Notes: generated by a model from the letters alone, not told the origin. Shown: positions 25,195 to 34,513, counted from the first letter of the stretch. The stretch is 64,000 nucleotides of DNA from Paramicrobacterium chengjingii (GCF_011751765.2 NZ_CP061169.1:2480001-2544000), one strand, 5' to 3'. Numbers and translations: made by a program.

Positions 25195-28100
25195 ATGGGC
25201 AATGTGCTCGAGCGATTTTCCCCCGCAACCCGCGGCTGGTTCACGGGGGCCTTCACCGCACCCACTCGCGCTCAAGAAGGCGCGTGGAACTCCATCTCCC
25301 ACGGAAATCACACGCTTGTCGTCGCACCAACCGGCTCAGGCAAGACGCTGTCGGCGTTCCTCTGGTCCATCGACAGACTCATGGATGCCGCTGCTCACCC
25401 ACCCGAAGAGAGTGATGCTCCTCGGCGCCGCCGCACCCGCGTTCTGTACATCTCGCCTCTCAAGGCACTCGGCGTCGACGTGGAACGCAACCTGCGCTCG
25501 CCCCTTGTCGGGATCACTCAGACGGCCAAACGACTCGGAGTCGAGCCGCCGGAGGTTGCAGTCGGAGTTCGTTCGGGTGACACTCCTGCCAAAGACCGGC
25601 GAGCACTGCTGAAAAATCCTCCCGACATTCTGATCACGACGCCCGAGTCTCTCTACCTCATGCTCACCTCACAGGCGCGCGAGACTCTGACATGCATCGA
25701 CACCGTCATCGTCGACGAGGTGCACGCTGTCGCCGCGACCAAGCGCGGTGCCCACTTGGCCGTCTCCCTCGAGCGCCTCGACGCCATGCTCGAGACACCG
25801 GCCCAGCGCATTGGCCTGTCGGCAACCGTGCGTCCCCGCGAAGAGATCGCCCGCTTTCTCGGCGGCACGTCCCCTGTTGAGATCGTGGCGCCCGAAGCGC
25901 AGAAGACCTTCGAGCTCGAGGTGGTCGTTCCCGTCGACGATATGACCGACCTGTCTGTCGGACAGCCGGCAGGGGGTACTGCGTCGAGTGAGGGCGCAGC
26001 GGGAAGCACCCGAGGGCCCGCCGGCGGTTCGTCGGGCGGTTCCGCGGCCGGGCCGGTGCGCGCAGACGGAGAGCGCGCCGGCTCCATCTGGCCGCACGTC
26101 GAAGAAGCCATCGTCGACCGCATCCTCGCACATACGTCTACGATCGTGTTCGCCAACTCCCGTCGCCTGGCCGAACGCCTCACCGCCCGGCTCAACGAAA
26201 TTCATGAAGCCCGACTTGACGAGGCCGTGCTCGCCAATGGCCCGTTGTCCGATGGCTGGCCCGCGGACCCGACGGCGGGCAATGCAAGCAGCGCATCCGG
26301 GGCAACACAGCCCACACGCGCACCCGCGGCGTTGATGGGCGGCAGCGGTCAGACGAACGGCGTGCACGACGAGACGAATCTTCTCGCCCGCGCCCACCAC
26401 GGATCGGTGTCCAAAGAGCAGCGCGCCCAGATTGAAGACGATCTCAAGACCGGAAATCTGCGTTGCGTCGTCGCCACATCGAGCCTCGAGCTCGGCATCG
26501 ACATGGGTGAAGTCGACCTGGTCATTCAGGTAGAGGCACCGCCCTCCGTTGCCAGCGCCCTGCAGCGCGTCGGCCGAGCCGGGCACCAAGTGGGCGAGAT
26601 CTCACACGGCGTGCTCTTTCCCAAGCACCGCGCCGACCTCGTCAATTCAGCTGTGACGAGCGAGCGGATGCTCCAGGGCGCCATCGAATCGATGAAGGTC
26701 CCCGCCAATCCTCTCGACATTCTCGCGCAACAGACCGTCGCCGCAGTCGCCCTCGACTCTGTCGACGTCGAGCAGTGGTTCGACCAGCTTCGCCGCACCG
26801 CCCCGTTCGCGGCGCTCCCCCGTTCTGCATACGAAGCGACCCTCGACCTGCTTGCCGGGCGCTATCCGTCCGACGAGTTCGCAGAGCTGCGACCCCGCAT
26901 CATCTGGGACCGCGATGCCGGCACCATCGAAGGTCGGCCCGGAGCACAGCGTCTCGCCGTGACCAGCGGCGGAACCATCCCCGACCGCGGCATGTTCGCC
27001 GTGTACATGGTCGGAGGCGAAGAGGGCACAAAGGGAACACGCGTCGGCGAACTCGATGAAGAGATGGTCTATGAATCGCGCGTCGGCGATGTCTTCGCGC
27101 TCGGCACCACGAGCTGGCGCATTCAGGAGATCACATTCGACAGAGTGCTCGTCACTCCCGAGTACGGCCAGCCCGGGCGCCTTCCGTTCTGGACGGGGGA
27201 CGCTCTCGGTCGCCCGTTCGAACTGGGCGAGGCACTCGGCCGCTTCACGCGAGAGCTCGACAAGGCAAGCGACGCGGATGCTGGCGAGCGGCTGACATCC
27301 GCGGGGCTCGACGAGCGCAGCATCCGGAATCTTCGGGCGTATATTCGCGAACAGCGAGAAGCCACGGGACACCTGCCCACCGACCGTACGCTCGTAGTCG
27401 AGCGCTCTCGCGACGAGCTCGGCGACTGGCGCATCATTCTGCATTCCCCCTTCGGCATGCGTGTGCACGCGCCGTGGGCCCTTGCTGTGAACGCCCGTGT
27501 GCAAGAGCGATTGGGCGTCGACGGCGCCAGCATCGCGAGCGACGACGGCATTATCGTGCGCATCCCCGACACGACCGATGACCCTCCGGGTGCAGAGCTC
27601 TTCGTCTTCGACGCCGACGAACTCGACGTGATCGTCGCGAGCGAGGTTGGCGGTTCGGCACTTTTCGCTTCCCGCTTTCGCGAATGCGCCGCCCGCGCGC
27701 TTCTGCTGCCCAACTATCAGCCGGGCAAACGCTCACCACTCTGGCAGCAGCGGCAGCGGTCGGCACAGCTGCTGCAGGTGGCGAGCAAGTTTCCCCAGTT
27801 CCCCATCCTTCTTGAAACCGTGCGCGAGTGCCTGCAAGACGTTTACGACGTGCCGGCGTTGCTAGATCTAGCGCGACGCATTGCGAGTCGCACGATTCGC
27901 CTTGTCGACACCACGACTGAAGAACCGTCGCCATACGCTAAATCGCTGCTTTTCGGCTACGTCGGCGCTTTTATGTACGAGGGCGATTCGCCGCTTGCTG
28001 AGCGCAAGGCCGCGGCGTTGGCACTCGACCCCAGCATGCTCTCTGAGCTTCTCGGCCAGGTTGAGCTGCGCGAACTTCTCGAGCCCGGCATCATCGCCCA

Positions 28101-30048
28101 GACCGAGCGGGAGTTGCAGCGCCTCACCGAAAACCGGCGCATGCGGGGCATCGAGGGCGTCGCCGATCTGCTGCGCATGCTCGGCCCGCTCGATGCCGAC
28201 GAGGTCGCCGCGCGGCTCCACCCTTCTGGCTCTGCGACCCAGAAGATGAGCCCGGATGCTGATGAGCACAGTGCCGATAAACACAGTGCAGATAAACACT
28301 CTGCTGATGTCGACAGCGTGCCCGCGGAGGCACCGCATGCCACACGAGAGGAGGCAACAGCGCTGCTCGACGACCTGGTCGCCGCCAAGCGCGCCCTCCT
28401 CGTTCCTGTCGCCGGCGTCGAGCGGGTGATCGTCATCGAAGATGCCGCACGTGTGCGCGACGCTCTCGGCGTTCCGCTGCCGATCGGCGTTCCCGCAGCA
28501 TTCATCGAGCCCGTGCCCGACCCCGTCGGCGACCTCGTCGCCCGCTTCGCGCGAACGCATGGTCCGATTCGCACGGGCGACGTGGCAGCGCGACTGGGGC
28601 TCGGCTCTGCTGTCGTGTCTCAGGTGCTCGGGCGCCTCGCCGACGACGGCCGCATCGTGCGCGGCGAGTTTCTGCCTTCCGGCGAGGCTCACGGCACACC
28701 CATCGACACAGCCGAGTGGTGCGACAAGGAGGTGCTGCGCCGCTTGCGCCTCCGTTCTCTCGCCGCACTCCGTCACGAGGTCGAACCCGTCGACAGGGCA
28801 ACGTTCGCGCGCTTCCTTCCGGCGTGGCAGCACGTCGGCGGCGCCCTTCGCGGAGTCGACGGCGTCGCCGCGGTGATCGAACAGCTGGAAGGATGTCATC
28901 TTCCCGCGTCGGCGTGGGAGACGCTCATTCTGCCGCAGCGCGTCAGCGACTACTCTCCCGCAATGCTCGATGAGCTCACAGCATCCGGTGAAGTTATCTG
29001 GTCGGGCAGAGGTTCGATTACCGGCCGCGACGGGTGGGTCGGACTGCACATGGCGGATGCCGCGCCGCTGACGATTGCGCCCGCCGACGACCTTCCGATT
29101 GGCTCCCTCGAAGACGAGATTCTCGTCGCCCTCTCGAGCGGTGGCGCGTACTTCTCAGCTCAGTTGGGGCAAGCCACAGGGTGCTCCGATGACGAGGCTC
29201 TCACGAAAGCGCTGTGGTCCCTCGTGTGGGCGGGGCTCGTCACAAACGACACGTTCACGCCGCTGCGGATGCTGGTGAGCGGAACGGGTGCGCACAAGAC
29301 CCGCCGTGCGACTCCGCGCTCGCGACTATATGGCCGGCATGGCTACGCTCGGCCGAGCGGCTCAGGGTCGCCGCGTCTCGGTGGTCGGTGGTCGCTTTTG
29401 CCTCTCGCCGAGCACGATGCCACCGTGCGGGCTGCCGCCAACGTCGAGAGTCTGCTCGACCGCTACGGCGTCGTCACGCGCGGCTCAGTCGCTGCTGAGG
29501 ATTACCCGGGAGGGTTCGCACTGGCGTACCGCGTGCTGTCGGGCTTTGAGGAGAAGGGTCGAGCGCGGCGCGGTTATGTCATCGACGGGCTCGGTGCCGC
29601 GCAGTTCTCCACGTCAGGCACGATCGACCGCCTGCGCAGCCACGTCTTCATCGACGACAAACGCCCGCGTGACGCCATCGCGCTTGCCGCCACCGACCCG
29701 GCAAACCCCTATGGTGCAGCGCTCCCCTGGCCGAGCGCCGACGTCACCGGAACCAGGCACCGTCCGGGGCGCAAAGCCGGCGGCATCGTTGTGCTCGTCG
29801 ACGGCGAGCTCACCTGTTACCTCGAACGCGGGGGCAAAACGTGGCTGGCATTCACGAGTGACGAACCGCGGCTCGACGCGGCCGCGGCATCCGTTGCCGC
29901 TCTCGTTCGAGGCGGCCTCGTCGAGAAAGTCGCTGTCGAGACGGTGAACAGCGCGTTCGTCTATGGCAGCCCCCTCGAGCATCCGCTGCGCCGGGCCGGG
30001 TTCACCGAGACGCCGCGCGGGCTGAGACTGCGCAGGGGCGCGGTGTGA
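25195..30048 (+). CDS. lhr: Large ATP-dependent helicase, Lhr family
   Basis: A 1617-residue Lhr helicase, the long actinobacterial form. Walker A APTGSGKT at 44-51, DEVH at 174-177, LSATVRP, the second RecA domain with AHHGSVSKEQRAQIEDDLKTG and QRVGRAGHQ, then a winged-helix and a beta-barrel region, and a long C-terminal extension in the mycobacterial Lhr-CTD style. It unwinds RNA:DNA hybrids 3' to 5' in DNA repair. Three low-complexity stretches break the core: Gly/Ser/Ala-rich near residues 260-300 and 350-385, and HSADK repeats near 1022-1038. The Nei-type glycosylase follows 24 bp later, in agreement with a repair operon. Confidence 0.93.
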   Translation: MGNVLERFSPATRGWFTGAFTAPTRAQEGAWNSISHGNHTLVVAPTGSGKTLSAFLWSIDRLMDAAAHPPEESDAPRRRRTRVLYISPLKALGVDVERNLRSPLVGITQTAKRLGVEPPEVAVGVRSGDTPAKDRRALLKNPPDILITTPESLYLMLTSQARETLTCIDTVIVDEVHAVAATKRGAHLAVSLERLDAMLETPAQRIGLSATVRPREEIARFLGGTSPVEIVAPEAQKTFELEVVVPVDDMTDLSVGQPAGGTASSEGAAGSTRGPAGGSSGGSAAGPVRADGERAGSIWPHVEEAIVDRILAHTSTIVFANSRRLAERLTARLNEIHEARLDEAVLANGPLSDGWPADPTAGNASSASGATQPTRAPAALMGGSGQTNGVHDETNLLARAHHGSVSKEQRAQIEDDLKTGNLRCVVATSSLELGIDMGEVDLVIQVEAPPSVASALQRVGRAGHQVGEISHGVLFPKHRADLVNSAVTSERMLQGAIESMKVPANPLDILAQQTVAAVALDSVDVEQWFDQLRRTAPFAALPRSAYEATLDLLAGRYPSDEFAELRPRIIWDRDAGTIEGRPGAQRLAVTSGGTIPDRGMFAVYMVGGEEGTKGTRVGELDEEMVYESRVGDVFALGTTSWRIQEITFDRVLVTPEYGQPGRLPFWTGDALGRPFELGEALGRFTRELDKASDADAGERLTSAGLDERSIRNLRAYIREQREATGHLPTDRTLVVERSRDELGDWRIILHSPFGMRVHAPWALAVNARVQERLGVDGASIASDDGIIVRIPDTTDDPPGAELFVFDADELDVIVASEVGGSALFASRFRECAARALLLPNYQPGKRSPLWQQRQRSAQLLQVASKFPQFPILLETVRECLQDVYDVPALLDLARRIASRTIRLVDTTTEEPSPYAKSLLFGYVGAFMYEGDSPLAERKAAALALDPSMLSELLGQVELRELLEPGIIAQTERELQRLTENRRMRGIEGVADLLRMLGPLDADEVAARLHPSGSATQKMSPDADEHSADKHSADKHSADVDSVPAEAPHATREEATALLDDLVAAKRALLVPVAGVERVIVIEDAARVRDALGVPLPIGVPAAFIEPVPDPVGDLVARFARTHGPIRTGDVAARLGLGSAVVSQVLGRLADDGRIVRGEFLPSGEAHGTPIDTAEWCDKEVLRRLRLRSLAALRHEVEPVDRATFARFLPAWQHVGGALRGVDGVAAVIEQLEGCHLPASAWETLILPQRVSDYSPAMLDELTASGEVIWSGRGSITGRDGWVGLHMADAAPLTIAPADDLPIGSLEDEILVALSSGGAYFSAQLGQATGCSDDEALTKALWSLVWAGLVTNDTFTPLRMLVSGTGAHKTRRATPRSRLYGRHGYARPSGSGSPRLGGRWSLLPLAEHDATVRAAANVESLLDRYGVVTRGSVAAEDYPGGFALAYRVLSGFEEKGRARRGYVIDGLGAAQFSTSGTIDRLRSHVFIDDKRPRDAIALAATDPANPYGAALPWPSADVTGTRHRPGRKAGGIVVLVDGELTCYLERGGKTWLAFTSDEPRLDAAAASVAALVRGGLVEKVAVETVNSAFVYGSPLEHPLRRAGFTETPRGLRLRRGAV

Positions 30049-30072
30049 GCATGAGCATGTGTGAGCCTCCCC

Positions 30073-30846
30073 ATGCCTGAGGGCGACACCGTCTATCGCA
30101 CAGCCCGCCATCTCGATCAGGTGCTTGCCGATCGTGTCATCCAGCGGTGGGAGCTGCGCGTGCCCGCGCACGCGACGAGCGACCTCACGGGTCGCACCGT
30201 CGACCAGGTGGTGAGTCGCGGCAAGCACCTTCTGCTTCGCGCCGGCGATCTGACCCTGCACACGCACCTCGCCATGGAGGGCGACTGGCACATCTACGCC
30301 CGCGGTGCACGCTGGAAGCGGCCCGCTCACACCGCGCGAGCAATCATCGAGACTGCCGAGCATTCCGTCGTGGGATTCGAGCTCGCCGTCGTCGAACTGC
30401 TGCCTCGTTCCGACGAGCACGCGGTGGTGGGGCATCTCGGCCCCGACCTGCTCGGTCCCGACTGGTCCGCTGCCGAAGCCACAACCAGGCTGCGCGCACA
30501 GCCGGAGCGATCCATTGCGTCAGCGCTGCTCGACCAGCGCACGCTCGCCGGTCTGGGCAACGAATATGTGAACGAGCTCTGCTTCATTCGCGGCATCCGG
30601 CCTGAGTCTCGTGTCGCCGACACTGATGCATCCGCCCTGATCGCCCTCGCGCACCGTCTGATCACGGCGAACCGTGACCGCGTCGAGCGCACGACGACCG
30701 GCGATACCCGCCGTGGCAGGCAGAGTTGGGTGTACGGACGTGCGGGCAGGCCGTGCTTGCGCTGCGGAACGCTCATTGAACACCGGATGCTGGGCGAGCC
30801 CGGGCGCGAGCGTACGACGTTCTGGTGCCCCCGCTGCCAACGTTAG
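30073..30846 (+). CDS. nei: Fpg/Nei family DNA glycosylase (endonuclease VIII-like)
   Basis: A 257-residue base-excision-repair enzyme. After Met removal, Pro is the catalytic N terminus, followed by Glu (PEGDTVYRTA), so the start must be ATG 30073 and not the in-frame GTG 30061. GDTVY and RGKHLL (conserved Lys) mark the Nei rather than Fpg branch. The C-terminal zinc finger has CLRCG and FWCPRC. It excises oxidised pyrimidines and cuts the strand. Probably co-transcribed with lhr. Confidence 0.93.
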   Translation: MPEGDTVYRTARHLDQVLADRVIQRWELRVPAHATSDLTGRTVDQVVSRGKHLLLRAGDLTLHTHLAMEGDWHIYARGARWKRPAHTARAIIETAEHSVVGFELAVVELLPRSDEHAVVGHLGPDLLGPDWSAAEATTRLRAQPERSIASALLDQRTLAGLGNEYVNELCFIRGIRPESRVADTDASALIALAHRLITANRDRVERTTTGDTRRGRQSWVYGRAGRPCLRCGTLIEHRMLGEPGRERTTFWCPRCQR

Positions 30847-30850
30847 GCGC

Positions 30851-31591
30851 TCAGCCGCCCGAGCGTCCTTCGATCCAGTAGTTCTGCGAAAAGCGCTGCC
30901 CGCGCAGCAGACCGAGGTGCTCTTTGAACACGTGCCGCACGTGCTTCACGAGCATTCGCTCTCCCGCCGCCCACGCATATTGGCGAGCCGACTGCTCAAC
31001 ATTGGCGCGCAGTGCATCGGCAAGTGCCTCACCGCGCGTCTGGGTTGGTGTGATCCACTCCCAGGTGTCTCCCGCGCGCTTCACAATCGGAAGCTGCTCT
31101 CGATCGTCATGGCCGTCTTCGATGAACACTCGCGCCTGCACGGACTCGTCAATGTCGGTGAGCCAACTGTTGATCGCCGGAAGCGCCGTCACATCGCCCG
31201 CAAGCACGAGTTCGCGTGTGCCCTCGGGAATGGCGATCTTGGCCGGTGTGAGCGCCACCTCTGCCGTGTCTCCCACGACAGCATCCCGTGCCCAGTCTCC
31301 CGCGGGGCCCTTCGTCTCGTGCAGAACGAACTCAAGATCGAACGTTCCCGCGTCGACATCCACTCCCGTGAACGTATAGCCACGCTGGCTCAAGTGATGT
31401 TCGCCACGTTCGGGATTGGGAACCCATAAGCGAAGCCACGCGGTCGGAAACACCTCGAGCTCTGAGACCAGGTCAGGCGACGAGAACCGGAGTCGGCGAT
31501 AACGCGGCGTCACCTCAACAACCTTCGTGACCGAGACGGGGTGATTCGCAACGTTCATCGCGCGAAGCACACCGCGCTGCCAATTAACCAT
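30851..31591 (-). CDS. Siderophore-interacting protein (ferric-siderophore reductase, SIP family)
   Basis: A 246-residue FAD-binding reductase of the ViuB/SIP family that releases iron from imported ferric siderophores in the cytoplasm. Features are VTPRYRRLRFSSPDL, the FAD-binding HLSQRGYTFTG (R-x-Y-T type) and GPAGDWARDAVVGD, and the NAD(P)H-side EGTRELVLAGDVTALPAI. ATG 31591 has GGAGG 5 bases upstream. An IdeR/DtxR-like box lies just before it. No siderophore uptake genes are in the window. Confidence 0.92.
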   Translation of the reverse strand: MVNWQRGVLRAMNVANHPVSVTKVVEVTPRYRRLRFSSPDLVSELEVFPTAWLRLWVPNPERGEHHLSQRGYTFTGVDVDAGTFDLEFVLHETKGPAGDWARDAVVGDTAEVALTPAKIAIPEGTRELVLAGDVTALPAINSWLTDIDESVQARVFIEDGHDDREQLPIVKRAGDTWEWITPTQTRGEALADALRANVEQSARQYAWAAGERMLVKHVRHVFKEHLGLLRGQRFSQNYWIEGRSGG

Positions 31592-31603
31592 TGAGCCTCC
31601 AAG

Positions 31604-31622
31604 CGAGGCAAGGCTAACCTAA
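31604..31622 (-). promoter_or_regulatory. IdeR/DtxR-type iron box
   Basis: On the minus strand the 19-mer begins TTAGGTTAGCCT, matching the first 12 bases of the DtxR/IdeR consensus TTAGGTTAGSCTAACCTAA; the second half is degenerate (TGCCTCG). It starts directly after the ArsR-like gene's stop and 13 bp before the siderophore-interacting protein start. Iron-dependent repression of that gene is the likely effect. Confidence 0.75.
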
Positions 31623-31623
31623 T

Positions 31624-31929
31624 TTAAAGAACGGCGTCAAGCAGCCCGGGGAATCGGGCGTCCAGATCTTCTCGCCTCAGCGACAGTCGGCGATTGCGAC
31701 CCTCGGGCACGTTGCGGATCACGCCTGCCTCTCGCAGAACTTTGAGCATGTGCGATCTCGTTGATTTGGGCATCGCCGGGTCTAGCGTCGTGCAGCTGGC
31801 CGCGGTCAGGGAGGATTCGCGCAGCTGACGAACAAGATCAAGTCGCGCGGGGTCGCTCAGCGCAAAGAGCACGTCTTCCAAGACAAGTGCGTCTCGGTCT
31901 GGATGCTGAAGCTCGTTCACCGGAGGCAT
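31624..31929 (-). CDS. ArsR/helix-turn-helix family transcriptional regulator
   Basis: A 101-residue winged-helix protein. ALSDPARLDLVRQLRESSLTAA and KSTRSHMLKVLREAGVIRNVPEGRNRRLSLRREDLDARFPGLL give the helix-turn-helix and wing of ArsR-like repressors. It lacks the metal-binding CxC of true ArsR, so the signal is probably not a metal. Start set at ATG 31929; a TTG at 31950 is possible. Neither has a clear Shine-Dalgarno, so leaderless translation is plausible. It is divergent from the MFS exporter, which it probably represses. Confidence 0.85.
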   Translation of the reverse strand: MPPVNELQHPDRDALVLEDVLFALSDPARLDLVRQLRESSLTAASCTTLDPAMPKSTRSHMLKVLREAGVIRNVPEGRNRRLSLRREDLDARFPGLLDAVL

Positions 31930-32008
31930 AGTTCGATAATACTTGAACAATAGGGCGGCACGCTCTATGCTCCAATAGTTCGACTTTTCTGGAACCTTTG
32001 GAGAACGC

Positions 32009-33226
32009 GTGACAACGACTCGACCGCTCCCACTTCCCGACGGCCCGCACGTGGCAGGTCGGCAACGAACCGTCGCCTTCGGCTTCGCCGCGGGCTCGAT
32101 CGGCGGGATGCTCGCCTCCTCCAGTGCGCTGACGCCGTTCTACCCCATTCTCGAACAGCGTCTCGAGATCACGCCCCTTGGCATCTCGCTGGTCTTCGCG
32201 ATCTATGCGGTCACGCTGCTCGCCGCATTGCTCGTCGCCGGATCGCTTTCCGACCACGTCGGGCGCCGCAGCGTTATCAGCGTCGGGTTCGTGGCACTCG
32301 CACTGGGCGCGGTCGTCGTCGCCGCTGTCGACTCGGCACCTGCTCTCTTCGGCGCCCGAGCGTTGCAAGGCGCGGCGAGCGGCCTGCTGACTCCCGCACT
32401 CTCTGCGCTGCTACTCGATGCAGCGTCGTTTCGCCATCCGGGCCGCGGCGCGCTTTTCAACGCTGTAACGCCGGGGATTGGACTCGCCCTCGGCACGCTC
32501 ATCGGCGGAGTTTCGGTCTCGCTTTTTCGCCTCCCACTGCCTCTCACCTACAACGCCCTTGCTGTCGTGTATGTCGGTCTCGCCGCCGCTGTCTGGCTCT
32601 TTCCCGAGACGTCCCCTCGACGCGCGGGGGTTCGCCGCTCGCTGATTCCACATGTCTCAGTTCCACGACCCGTTCGCACGCTGTTTCTGGTGAGCGCTCC
32701 GGCGCTCATCGCATGCTGGGCCACGGGTGGGCTCTTCTTCTCGCTCGGCCCGAGCATCATCATCGAACGCTTCCACAACAACAGCTCACTGCTGCAGGGC
32801 GCCGTCGTCGCCATCCTTCCCGCCGCTGGCGCCATCGCGGTCGTTACTCTCCGACGACTCACTCCGCGCATCGTGTCGATCGCCGGAGCGACGGCACTCG
32901 CGGTCGGCACGATGCTGGCGCTGGCCGCCCTCGCCGCCGACGCGCTGCCCGGCTACATCCTGGCCGTCATTGTCATCGGTGTCGGATTTGGCACGAGCTT
33001 CTACGGCGTCGTCGGGACGCTGGCTCCGAAAACTCCCGAACGCGAACGCGCGGGGCTCTTCGCCGCCATCTACGTCACCTCGTACCTCTCGTTTGGGGTT
33101 CCCACTGTTGCCGCGGGTGTCCTCGCCTCGGCGACGTCGGTCTCGCTGGCGGCGACGGCGTCCGGAATCCTGATCGCCGCCCTCGCCGCTGCTGCCGCCC
33201 TGTCACGCCTCCGCTTCCGCGAATAA
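32009..33226 (+). CDS. MFS transporter (drug-efflux type)
   Basis: A 405-residue protein with about 12 TM segments. The loop 2-3 signature is LSDHVGRRSVISVG (G-x3-D-x2-G-R-x-G-R type). An Arg in the TM4 region and GxxxGPxxG-like ALQGAASGLLTPALSALLL fit the efflux subgroup. GTG 32009 follows TTGGAGAA. Divergent from the ArsR-like regulator, suggesting export of a toxic compound that relieves repression. The compound is unknown. Confidence 0.9.
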   Translation: MTTTRPLPLPDGPHVAGRQRTVAFGFAAGSIGGMLASSSALTPFYPILEQRLEITPLGISLVFAIYAVTLLAALLVAGSLSDHVGRRSVISVGFVALALGAVVVAAVDSAPALFGARALQGAASGLLTPALSALLLDAASFRHPGRGALFNAVTPGIGLALGTLIGGVSVSLFRLPLPLTYNALAVVYVGLAAAVWLFPETSPRRAGVRRSLIPHVSVPRPVRTLFLVSAPALIACWATGGLFFSLGPSIIIERFHNNSSLLQGAVVAILPAAGAIAVVTLRRLTPRIVSIAGATALAVGTMLALAALAADALPGYILAVIVIGVGFGTSFYGVVGTLAPKTPERERAGLFAAIYVTSYLSFGVPTVAAGVLASATSVSLAATASGILIAALAAAAALSRLRFRE

Positions 33227-33546
33227 TTCTCGCCTGCGGGGCTGCCGAAACCGCTGACGCGCGTGCGGCACAATGGGTTCATGCCTATTCCCCTTTAAGT
33301 AGTCCGATTCGCGGGGCTGGTCGCTGTGGCCGACCCAGGGAGAGGCCGCGAGATGCTTCAATATCCCCACTATCAGGGCCTTTGTCAGCCATACAAACTT
33401 GACGCGGTATTCCTGCGGCTATCTGGTCGGATGGGCTAATAGCACTCTTTTAGGGGTATCGACGCTCCCCCAAACGTGGGTGTTGTGCCACTTATCTGGA
33501 TTGGAGAGTGTCGGAAATGACACACACGACTCAACGAGGAGGACTT
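33227..33546. other. Intergenic region before decayed gene; no gene seen
   Basis: 320 bp without a convincing gene. Base composition becomes less GC-rich from about 33360. An in-frame ATG at 33517 with GGAGAG upstream and the strong GAGGAGGA at 33536-33543 belong to the broken gene that follows. Nothing else is recognised. Confidence 0.6.
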
Positions 33547-34232
33547 GTGGTTACGTGACGCAATGCAATGCGTCCGGTAGCGGCTCTCGTCTTGGCGGGA
33601 TTGATCCCGCTGGCGGCACCATCGACAACGTATGCAGATGGCAGTTCGGGTATCGGTGACGACTGGACCATCGAAAATGGCGTGACTGGAGAGACTCTGT
33701 CGGCGTCCGAGTTCAAGAATTTGATCCCGGAGAAAGATGAGAATGACGGAAATATTGATCCTCGGCTAATTGATGATTCCACTGCCTGGGCTGCATGTTT
33801 TGGGCCGTTTCCACAGGCTGAATACCCGCTTTCTCAGTATTCAGGCGTTCCAAAGGCAGGGGAAACGTCTACCTTCAATGTGGCCCGAATATAGACAAAT
33901 CACGCTACGGGTGGCACCACATACAGCAGGAGCATCAAAGCCAATGGCAGAAGAGAATAGACCAGATCGTCGAAGCCGCTGGCGGTGGCGACGTGCCTTG
34001 GGACGACTTGATGGATGGTTTCACAATGATGACGCTCACTGGGCCAGGCAACTGGACAGTCGAATTCGGTGGCAAGGGTTGTTATACGACGCCCGTTTAC
34101 ATTGAGGATTCGGACGGGAATCTCCTGCTCACGGTCAATCCGACCGTCATTGTGTCCATGACTAACAACCGAGTGATAACGTCATATCCCACCACAAATC
34201 AGGACTGTACGCGGAACGCACCATGGGAGTAG
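33547..34232 (+). pseudogene. Decayed secreted protein gene (nonsense plus frameshift), toxin-like C-terminal domain
   Basis: Two lesions are visible. GAGGAGGA precedes GTG 33547, but an in-frame TGA at 33556-33558 stops it after three codons. Reading then continues in the same frame from ATG 33568 with a signal-like MRPVAALVLAGLIPLAAPST and STAWAACFGPFPQAEYPL. At about 33864 the frame jumps by one base in a GGGGAAA run: KAGE in one frame joins NVYLQCGPNIDKSRYGWHHI in the next, then HQSQWQKRIDQIVEAAGGGD, PWDDLMDGF, GNWTVEFGGKGCYT and TVIVSMTNNRVITSYPT. The rejoined protein would be about 220 residues, secreted. The GYRHI-x3-H-x3-W-like core recalls small nuclease-toxin domains, but that is a weak resemblance. 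One-base assembly error cannot be excluded for the frameshift. Confidence 0.7.
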
Positions 34233-34513
34233 GACAAGGGCCAGTTGAGGTCGGAATACCCTACACGGGCTGGCCTGTTCGGAAGGATTCCGACTATGAG
34301 TTTGGGCTGACAACGCACAAGCTGAGCAACGAGTTAGTCCGGCAGCTGCTCGAGTGGGCGCGCTTTTTCAACTACACCTACGACGACGAGAACGGCTGGC
34401 CTTCCGAAGAGGCAAAAAACTACTATGTCTCGACGGGTGAAGCGCTCACGAAGAGAGTACGGCAGGAGCTTGGGCCAGACTTCACTGTGCAAAGGGTTCC
34501 CGAGTTGGAGTAG
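34223..34513 (+). CDS. Small acidic protein paired with the decayed secreted gene (possible immunity protein)
   Basis: A 96-residue acidic soluble protein with no signal peptide. Its pattern DYEFGLTTHKLSNELVRQLL, EWARFFNYTYDDENGW and LTKRVRQELGPDF looks like a conserved family found next to secreted proteins in actinobacteria, from general recollection. Its ATG overlaps the end of the upstream pseudogene by 10 bp, with no Shine-Dalgarno, implying translational coupling. If the upstream protein was a toxin this would be its immunity partner. The frame is intact. Function unproven. Confidence 0.55.
   Translation: MGVGQGPVEVGIPYTGWPVRKDSDYEFGLTTHKLSNELVRQLLEWARFFNYTYDDENGWPSEEAKNYYVSTGEALTKRVRQELGPDFTVQRVPELE

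Noticed and set aside
25195..30846. lhr-nei as part of a phage-defence island
   Set aside because: Both are common actinobacterial repair genes, and no defence gene adjoins.
32510..32910. Frames opposite the MFS gene
   Set aside because: No start signals; the MFS reading has 12 TM segments and family motifs.
33861..33870. Programmed -1 frameshift in the secreted-protein gene
   Set aside because: The GGGGAAA run is not in the phase needed for tandem slippage (frame reads GCA GGG GAA ACG), and an upstream in-frame TGA also breaks the gene, so decay or base loss is simpler.
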